This document shows, in pieces, positions 18,368 through 26,238 of a DNA stretch of 26,238 nucleotides. A program made the position numbers and the translations under genes. The DNA comes from Chromera velia (Eukaryota; Sar; Chromeraceae), in the NCBI GenBank assembly GCA_018398765.1, contig JAHBMJ010005745.1, positions 110,094 through 136,331 on the forward strand, in the 5' to 3' direction. Below the pieces are notes generated by a model. That model was not told where the DNA came from and searched no databases. It saw only the letters and a program-made list of their open reading frames with translations. How positions within the stretch are numbered: the stretch's first letter is position 1; each line of letters begins with the position of its first letter.

Positions 18368-19953
18368 GAAGTGCTTCCGAAGGGGCGGACAGAGAGAAAT
18401 AGGAAGAAGAGCAACAGAATGTTGAGGAAAGAAGGGAAGAAAAACGAAGCAATTAAGGAATGGCTAACCTGGGAAACGCTTGAAACGATGAAGAATTTTC
18501 GAACACCATCTCTTTCTATCTCTTTCCCAAGAATTCATGTGCCGAAGGATTTGTTGGGTCGTTCTCTTGTCTTTGCGTGTGTGAGATGAAAATTACATGC
18601 GGTTGCATTGCATGGGAGCAGATCCCCTTGTCGAGCTTGAACGTTGCCTGTATGAATGCATGTATGAGCATGTATGTTCAACCGTTTTTTTAGTTTGTTT
18701 TTTTAGTAACCAAGATGTCCCACGAACAGTGAATGAACACCGAACCTCACATGTAAAAAAACTTGAAAAAAGTTTGTTCAATTGTTGATTTATATATATT
18801 TATATATATAATTATATATATATATATATATATATTTTATTTTATGGTCGTTTTTGTTAGATGCAAATACTAGGCCTGCCTAGGGGCCTAAACCCAATCA
18901 CCATCGTTTTTAGGGGCCTGCATTGGTGCAATCGATCCTGCTGAACTGAAACACTCCTCTACGTACTGCCTGTCTGCGAGGTCGCCGCTCCCCCCACATG
19001 CAGTAGACGGATACTCGCAGGATCGTTCTTTGCATGCGAGCTTTGACTGCACCCCCCACTTTTGTTGCTGATATCCTTGTTCTCTGGCAGATTTTATGGA
19101 CTGCCACTCTCACGACAGCTAGATTAACCCATTGATGCGCCACACTCCATAAGGAGTTTGATCGGAACTATAAGCTTTGCTGTGAACTGCCAGTTAGAAG
19201 CACAATTAAATATCAAAACATGAGATTTAATGTATTAAAAAAAAATCTCAGTGTGCATATGTAAACTCTGAGTCTAAACTCTACATGTATACTTTTAAAA
19301 GCTAAACAGCAGCACCTAGGGTAGCATCGTTTAAAAAGGAAGGATCTTCCATCAAGTCTGAAACGGGATTAAAAAACTACCAAAAGCAAGCTGTTCGAAA
19401 CCCTGTTCTCAAAGGAGTGTCTCACCATTTTTCGGATGATTTCTCACTAATTTTGTTTTCAGAGATATTCAGAAGACCAGATAAGACCAGACCTTATGGG
19501 GGCGGTGTACCCCCTCTGGCGCTACTTGGCACCTCCTTCCTGGGAGACGCCCTCCCCCCCCAGCTCCGCTGAGGCCCTGGGCGCCACACAAAAACCATCA
19601 AAAACCCTCCGCCCCCCCCCGGTAGAAGCCCACCAGCTATCACCAGCTAGGTTCGAATATGTTCGAATCTTTTCGATCTATCCACGAAATTTCACGAGAA
19701 GCCGCAATAAGGAACTTAGATAAGGAATGATAAGGAGCAGTTTCTTCCCAAAAGTCTATTCAGCCCGTCAGCTCCATTTGGCTCCTGGGTGAATCGTGTA
19801 CGTTCGACCTGACGTGCGCGACTGCTGATTCTTGTGACCATATCCTGTTGCAGGACGGGATTCCCGAAGTCTAGCGAGAGAAGTGCGGTCTGAAGGGCTC
19901 ACACACGTCACTGGAGACATATTCGAACTTTCTGGTGTTTCTTTGTCTTCGCC
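18368..19953. other. intergenic region between synthase and PARP genes
   Basis: No supported gene is present. It holds the synthase 3' region, an (AT)n tract at 18791-18840, poly-A and poly-C short runs, and from ~19780 the 5' flank of the PARP gene. The short Pro-rich open frame at 19496-19723 shows no recognisable domain. Confidence 0.55.
18791..18840. repeat. (TA)n microsatellite
   Basis: TATATATA-rich stretch of about 50 bp in the intergenic region. Confidence 0.9.
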
Positions 19954-22900
19954 ATGGCCCCGAAAAGAAAGGCAGACCAGATTTTCGGTCAGTTCACATC
20001 ACACTGATGCTTGCATGGTCAGAAAGGCGTCTCCGGGTACTTGTATGTCAAAGAGAGACGGTACGAAGGCCTCCCCTTGTACATTGGTTCACTGTCGCTT
20101 TTTCTATAGGCACGCTGAGAGAGACCGCTGCCTCTTCTTCGTTGGTGCTTGCAGCGGGAATTCGCGTTTTCTTTGCGTCCCCTGAGGCCGAAGAAGCGGT
20201 CGGTCTTTTCGGTCTCTTTGGCCGTCTCCTTTTCTTTTTTCCAGCAGTCTCCTTCTCTGCCTCTCTTTTGAACTGAGACGGAGCAGTTGAGGTCTGACAG
20301 ACGGGTTTTGCAGCAGGTAGAGCACGGAGCAACCAACCAAAATATTTTTGGGTGCACCCCCCCCCTCACCTCACTGACAGGCATCCAGTCAGGTGACAGA
20401 GAAACTAGATCTAGGTGCATAAATAAGCATGAAGCTGGATCTGATCTGATCTGATCTGCTGTGAGCATGAGGCTCCTCTCGCCACAGACGTGTGCTTAGG
20501 CTGTGTTCTGCCTCCCTGTGGGTGTGCGTGCAGAGTCTGGTGAAGCTCCTGAAAGAAAACGGTCAGCCAGACCAAAAGTGTGTTAGCAACTTGTGTACCC
20601 CAAAAGCTCTTACGAGCGTTGCCCGTTTGTCTTCACGAAGCCCCCCATTCGAACAATTGTCTTCACGAAGACTCACTGTCCTCTCCTCCTCACCTCCATT
20701 CCATACCCACCCCGAGTGCCACTCAGTGATTCCTGCCTGCCTTCCCATGCACGTGCAGGCGCCACTATCGACAAGAAAAAGTCCTGGGGCCGCGTTGCGC
20801 AGGATTCTTCCTTTTGCGTCTGTCTCTCTGCGGACTTGTCGGCTTCGGATAACCCGCAGCTGAAACAGGCCGAGGACAAAGGTGAGTGAGGGTAGCTAGG
20901 GGTGGGGATGAGGACCTCCTATCAAACGAAGAAGAAAGTGCTTAGCATGGCATGGGTCATCGCTCTCTCTTGCTGCCTCTCTGTATCTGTCTGCATCTGT
21001 CTCTTTGACGCAGGTGTGCCCCTGGTCACAGCCGAGTTCTTCACCGAGGCTGAGAAGAAAGGTCAGTCAGTTGGTTGGGTGGTTCGTCGGTGAGGGTGCA
21101 GGGAAGGCAGAGAAGTTTTCGTCGGTTTCTTGTTTGCCGTCTGACTGGTTGGTCGGCTGTCTACACAAAAACACGGATTTCGTACGGTGCGCATGCCACT
21201 TGAGAGTAGTAGTGTGCTCTTGACACTTTCTTTGTCTTGTGTAGGCTGCCTAACGAGAGGCAGGTTGGCCATTTCTTTGGAACCTTGTCTCTTTCAAGAG
21301 TTCTTTTTGTCGCGGTCCTTGATTGCGGAATGGTGTCTGAATTCCTTTTTTCATCCCTTGCTTCACCTTCCTTGTCTTTCTCTGTCTTGCCCCCCTCTGT
21401 GACGCGCTTGGTGACGTTCATCCAATCATCCTGTACTAGCAAGGGAACGGTTTTGTGCTGCAAAGTGTGGGGGACTTTTGCAAGTACAGATTTCCCTCCC
21501 CTCTGTCCTTCTAGCTCCCCCCACCCTCTTTGCGTGTGTGTCTTCATTCGCTAGTCCATTCTTCCTCCTCTTCATTCTGCCTCCATGTGCCTCCGCCTAT
21601 TGCTTTCAGGCGGTGTCGGTCAAGTTGACGCTTCGTCCTTCCACCCAAGTGAGCAGATCGGCCAGACGAGGCTGGAGTTGGGTAGGAGCGATCGAGGACA
21701 TTCGAGGGAGGAGCTAGAGAGCAACTATGAAAATATCTTTTTTCTCCTTCTCTTCTTCGTTTGCTTCGAAAGGGCCTCAATACTCGTATCAGGAAGCGTC
21801 ATCGAAGAGATGACGGATAGCCAAATCGCGAGAGAGCGGAAGAAGTCAAAAAGAAGATCCAAATCTAGATCTCTAGACACGCAGGACACACAAACAAATG
21901 GATTGAATGACAGGCAAATGACTCAAATCAAGGGACACATGCAAACTATCACAAACAACGCGAGACTGCTACTCGAATGAGTGCCAAAACGACATCAAAC
22001 CTTTCTTCGCCTTTTTGCCTTGCAAGTCGATCGTGCCTTCTGTCTGTCTCATGCATGCAAACGCTGCCTGCCTGCAGAAGACGCGAAGGGCCCAGCCAAG
22101 AGAAAAGCAACTGACGCCTCCGCCTCCTCTGCACCAGGTCAGGAGCGAAGTGGCTGCATGGTGCATCATGTCGTGTCCTTCAAGAATCTTTCAAGCTTTC
22201 GATGATGTCCATCCTTCGAAGCATTCGTCCTTTCCCTGGCTGCATGGCTGTCCGTCCACTTGATCACCCACTGTGCGGCCCTGATTGACTGGTTGACTGT
22301 ACAGCACCTGCTTCTGATAGCTTTTGTGTTTGGGTGCTTCACGACACTCCCTGCTAGAGGCGAACTTGAGTACGCACATATGCATATGCGTGCCTCACGA
22401 GACCTTCTCTGTTCTCCTCTCCTTTGTTTCCCCTCTTTATTTTTGTGTGCTGCCTCGCATGAGCGTCTCAGTGTTGCGGGCAGATGTGTATACCCTTACC
22501 TGCTGTCTCACCCCTCCATGCGTGCATTTGCAGCTGCGAAGAAAGGAAAAGCCGCGGCCGCGGCACAGCAACCCGCTGCGGCCCCTGCTGCTGCTGCTGC
22601 CTCTTCTGGCGGGGACGACAAAGAGAAGGAGAAGAATCTCCAGAAGGCCGTGGTCAAGGGGAAGGCGATAGTCGACGCAAAGTTCCCTCAGCACTCTAAA
22701 TTCCATGTGAGTGCCTGCATGGCTCGATGACGCGTGAGTAGACAGACAAGTTGAGGGAGAAGTCAGGAATCGTTCATGAGGAAATCCGTGCCTGCCGCTT
22801 GAGGCTTGCTGGATTGTTCTCCACCAGGAAGCTTTCCCTTCTGTCAGAGTCCCTCTCCCTCCCTGTCCATTTATCTGACTCTCCCCCTGTCTTGCTGGCT

Positions 22901-23039
22901 GGCCACTTGGCAGGGGAAAAAAGGGAAAGAAAAAATAATACATTGGCTGTCCACACATACACTTTCTCGCCCTCTTCTACGAGGGAGATGGAGAGGACGG
23001 GGGAAGGAGGGAGGAACTGTGTATCCGTATCCGTGTGTC

Positions 23040-23070
<31 letters not shown>

Positions 23071-23410
23071 ACAATTCCGACATCTCCTTTGTGCGTGCGT
23101 GCGTTTCTGCGTGCGTGCGTGCGTGCAGGTCTACCAGAAGGGTGACGAGGTGTGGGACGCGATGCTGAACCAGACGAACCTGGGAGGCAACAACAACAAG
23201 TACTATGTCATCCAGGTCAAGCCCCCCCCCCCTCTCTCTCTCTGTCTGACTGTAGAGACGTTGGTTGATGACATACTCATGTGCGACATTGCGATTTGTG
23301 TGCATGTGCGGGTGTCAGTGTATGTCTTTCTGTGTGTGCATGTGTATGTGTGTGTGTGTGTGTATGTGCGTGTGCGTGTGCGTGTGCGTGCGTGCGTGCG
23401 TGCGTGCGTG

Positions 23411-23449
<39 letters not shown>

Positions 23450-26238
23450 ATGTGCGTATGTGTATATGTGCGTGTGTGTCTGTGTATCCGTGTCCGTACA
23501 GGTACTGGAACCAGACGGAGGGGGGAAATTTGTTGTGTGGAACAGGTGAGTGAGTGAGTCTGTCCGTCAGTCTGCATGTTGAACGATCGTGTTGGTGTAC
23601 TGGACTCTGTCTTGGAAGTTGCGTGCTGAGAGTGCGTGAAAGAATTTCAGTCGCCCGGATTCGGAAGGTCGAGGGAGGTTCAGTTGATGGATGCGGGAGG
23701 TCACAGAGAAAGAGAGAGAGAGGNNNNNNNNNNNNNNNGGGGGGGGGGGGACCGAGAAAGACTTCCGACTGTAAAGAACAAGGGCTCGCTCAGTGGTTGA
23801 ACGCAAAAGGGGCAGGAGCTCGGTTGGACTCGGAGGACTTCTTTTCCTCTCGAACCGGACACCGATGATGTCTCTTTCTTTCTGCGTCTTTCTCCATGCA
23901 TGCTTGTCTGACATTCCTTCCTGGCTCCTTTCACTTTTATACGTAGTGCAGTCATGTACTGCTTTCGTGAAAGGGTCGCGTGCGCGACGGACATCCTGTT
24001 TCATTTCTTCAGCCTGCCCACCCGCCTGTTTTCTGTGAGTTTTGGGATGTCGTTTCCTTGCCATGTTCCCGACTTGGATTCATTGGTATTCTGAACTGCA
24101 CTGCACGCGTGTGCATGTGCGTGCATCATGTGCAGGTGGGGGCGTGTGGGTGCACACGGACAGAACGCGACGCGAGAGTACACCAACCTGGAGGCGGCAA
24201 AGGGGGACTTCATGGAGAAGTTCCAAGACAAAACCAGAAACCGATGGTCAGTCAGTCAGTCAGGCACGGAGAGTGAAGCGATGGATTCGAAAACGATGCG
24301 GAGAGAAGATGAAAAACATTCATTAGAACTGGTCAGAGGGTCCGATTACAAAAGAAGAGAGAGAGGACAGCTCTGAGACAGCGAGCAGGAAAGAAGTAAA
24401 GAAAAGAGGCCGGAGAAGAGAGAGCAGCATAGCCAATGTTGTCATAAAGTGGGGCAATTTTGGTTATTTTTCTCTTGAAGGAAGACGAACAGTCTTTCCA
24501 CCGAATGTGGGGCAGGAAGCAGAATGGACGTAGATGGCACTGCCCTCGGGAGACAGCCGCTGTGACGCCCCTTGACGCTCCTGTCCTTCCTCCCTTTCCG
24601 CCCGTCTTCCTCTTCCTTCTCGCCGTGCAGGCAGGGCAGTGCATGGAAGACACTCGAAGCTGGGTTCCAGACTTATCCCGGCAAGGTCGGGTGCTTGCAT
24701 TTACTTTCATACATTTGTTTTTCACGCTTGCATTTACTTTTGCAGAATTCTTTTTTATGAAAGTAAATGCATGCGGGGTTCCTTCCAGACTTATCCTGGG
24801 AAGGTCGGACAGATAGATGAATAAACACACAGACAGGGAGATAACAGTCAATCTGCATATGCCCTTCACTGTGCGTTCTGTCTGCTGGTCTACCTCCGTT
24901 TCTTGAGAGCAAGCACTCCCGAGCTCTCTCTCTTTGTTGCAGAAAAAAAAACGCGTCGTCAAAATGGGCGGCAGGCGTGGGCTTGACGATTTTCTCATGC
25001 GTGGATCTAATACCCCAAAGCTGTCCTTTTGCGGATTGACCTCTTCTTACACACACCCCTGAGTACATATGGACTGTACGAATTGACGTCATACCATTCT
25101 TAGTGCTTGCATTGGGGGGTTTTGCGTTGGATGTTGATGTCTTTATCTCTCCCTTTTTTTTTGTATGTATGCAGTGGACGCTCCTCGAGATGGACTACGC
25201 ATGCACTAATTCTATGCATTAGTTTTCATTCATTATGGGGTATTGTGTGCAGTACACGCTCCTCGAGATGGACTATGAAAGCCAAGGGGGCGGCGGAGAT
25301 GATGAGAAGAAGAAGAAGGCGGACGAGAAGGCCCAAAAGGCAGGTCTTTCGTTTGTTTTTGGGAATTTATTTTCGATTGGAAATTTATCCATTGTCTGTC
25401 TGTATTGTCTACCGTTGTGAAAAGAGTTCTAATTCCTTTTTTTGAAAGGAAGGAAGGAAGGAAGGAAAAAACAGGGGGTAGAGAGAGCAGAAACGAAAGA
25501 AGAGGCGAGAGAGGGATGGAGGGAAAGAAGGAAACAAACAAAGACAGTAGTGCGCATTTACCGCTTTATTTTTTGTCAAGACCTCTGCCCTGCCCGGTCT
25601 GCGTGCAGGAGGCACAGAAGAAGGAATTGAAGTCCAAGCTTCATCCCAAGGTCTGTCAAGTTGAGAGGAGACAACGGAGAAGGATTCGACTCATCATGAT
25701 ATCTGCCTTCACCAGAACTGAAGTGGAAACTCGATCTGAAGCTATGTCGGGCTCTGGAGAGTGCTGTACTGCATGTGGCTATCTGCGAAAAAGTCGTGGC
25801 CTATTGCTTGCATTCAGGTTTTCTGTGTGTCAGTGCATGCGTGTGAGGTCTTTTCTGACAACGTACGGGAGAGAATCTCAGCCGCAACGCGAAGATTTGC
25901 GGAATAGGAACATTTTTGCGTGTGTTCAGACCGTTTGTCTCTTTTATCATTTCCGCACTCAGAATCTCGGCTGCTGCTCTGACGGATGTTTTCTTCGGTG
26001 TGTGTCCATCTATGTTTTTACTTTCTGTTCCTCTCCTTCTCTCGCTTCCTCCGCTCACTGTACTCTATGCCTTTTCTTTTCTCGCCTTCTTTCTCTCAGG
26101 TGAAGAGCATTGTGGAGTTGATCTGCGACGTCCAAATGATGGATAAGCAAATGAAGGAAATCGGATACAACGCCGACAAAATGCCTCTGGGTAATCTGTC
26201 CAAGTCCACCATCAAGAGAGGCTACGAAGCTCTGAAGT
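19954..26238 (+). CDS. PARP: poly(ADP-ribose) polymerase with BRCT and WGR domains, 5' part
   Basis: Fifteen exons join in phase to about 386 codons before the window ends: 19954-19987, 20110-20198, 20534-20561, 20759-20881, 21014-21061, 21610-21648, 22078-22137, 22534-22706, 23129-23215, 23502-23545, 24136-24246, 24631-24685, 25253-25339, 25609-25650 and 26100 onward. The order is a basic start (MAPKRKAD, possible nuclear signal), a BRCT domain ([16 protein letters not shown] to [17 protein letters not shown]), an Ala/Lys linker with GPAKRKA, a WGR domain ([44 protein letters not shown]), then the start of the PARP regulatory domain ([26 protein letters not shown]). No N-terminal zinc fingers are seen. 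The catalytic domain lies beyond the right edge. WGR and regulatory regions sense DNA breaks in this family. The first two exons are less certain. Confidence 0.9.
21649..22077 (+). other. PARP intron, no further content
   Basis: This 429-nt stretch holds no recognisable exon. The neighbouring exons (CCA A| and |AA GAC) join directly in phase. Other PARP introns longer than 300 nt (20199-20533, 21062-21609, 22138-22533, 22707-23128, 23546-24135, 24247-24630, 24686-25252, 25651-26099) show nothing except the repeats listed separately. Confidence 0.7.
23030..23070 (+). repeat. (TG)n/(GA)n microsatellites in a PARP intron
   Basis: A TGTGTG run followed directly by a GAGAGA run, ~60 bp upstream of a WGR exon. 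Confidence 0.85.
23300..23480 (+). repeat. TG/CG-rich microsatellite in a PARP intron
   Basis: About 180 bp of GTGTGT, GTGCGT and TGCGTGCG repeats fill most of the 286-nt intron between two WGR exons. The long Val/Cys frames and the Thr/His frames on the other strand are artefacts. Confidence 0.9.
23724..23738. other. assembly gap (15 N)
   Basis: The gap lies in a PARP intron, followed at once by a G run of about 12 and preceded by a GA repeat. Confidence 1.
24664..24808 (+). repeat. duplicated PARP exon end and donor around a palindromic spacer
   Basis: TTCCAGACTTATCC..AAGGTCGG occurs at 24665-24690 and at 24783-24808 with two or so differences. The left copy ends the coding exon (YPGK|gtcggg). 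Reading through it soon meets a stop, so the right copy is a decoy donor. The spacer contains GCATTTACTTTCATACA and ATGAAAGTAAATGCATGC, the same palindromic arms as in the 81-bp array at 12338-12765. Confidence 0.9.
25171..25276 (+). repeat. duplicated PARP acceptor and exon start around an AT-rich spacer
   Basis: GCAG|TGGACGCTCCTCGAGA at 25171 and GCAG|TACACGCTCCTCGAGA at 25249 are 28-bp copies. The right copy encodes YTLLEMDYE, the conserved end of the WGR domain. The left copy gives WTLLEMDYA and then a stop in the spacer, so it is a decoy acceptor. The spacer (25199-25248) contains TGCACTAATTCTATGCATTA. Confidence 0.9.

Noticed and set aside
23203-23577. Thr/His-rich or Val/Cys-rich peptides
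   Set aside because: They are encoded by a TG/CG microsatellite inside a PARP intron.

Overview
The window is nuclear DNA from an intron-rich, probably photosynthetic protist. Three lines of evidence support this: every recognisable gene is split by phased spliceosomal introns, porphobilinogen synthase carries a signal-plus-transit type leader of the kind used for plastids bounded by extra membranes, and a membrane hybrid histidine kinase sits beside PARP and UBX genes. A chromerid alveolate (Chromera-like) is my best guess, but it rests on gene style only. Two N gaps (10638-10722 and 23724-23738) abut long C or G runs.

Layout. 1-4196: gene-poor. It holds a LINE-type retrotransposon remnant (1321-2298, minus) between two ~210-bp direct repeats, a fold-back repeat, and AT-rich short repeats. 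4197-about 9692, minus: a hybrid sensor histidine kinase with membrane segments, an H-box, an ATPase domain and a receiver domain. 9700-12147: non-coding, with small terminal-inverted-repeat elements and a gap. 12148-14433, minus: a four-exon UBX-domain protein of 313 aa. 15205-18367, plus: a complete four-exon porphobilinogen synthase of 402 aa, divergent from the UBX gene. 19954-26238, plus: the 5' part of a BRCT-WGR-PARP gene (15 exons seen). Its regulatory domain begins at the right edge and its catalytic domain lies outside.

The genes do not form a pathway. They are a two-component sensor, a probable Cdc48/p97 adaptor, a tetrapyrrole enzyme and a DNA-damage ADP-ribosyltransferase.

The most unusual signal concerns the introns. 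At many places a segment of about 25-60 bp, often containing an exon edge and its splice site, is present twice or in tandem, with a short AT-rich spacer between the copies. I count eight clear loci in three genes: four splice-site or whole-exon cases with AT-rich spacers, one 81-bp array, and three cases inside one kinase intron. A ninth, related case is a 51-bp minisatellite in which each unit carries a 3' splice site. Some spacers are related to one another: a TCCAAAATAA-type tandem spacer and a palindromic GCATTTACTTTC/GAAAGTAAATGC spacer. This looks like a recurrent process that copies splice sites and could create decoy or alternative exons. In addition, 5' splice sites often have C at position +3 (GTC), in 14 of 23 inferred GT donors.
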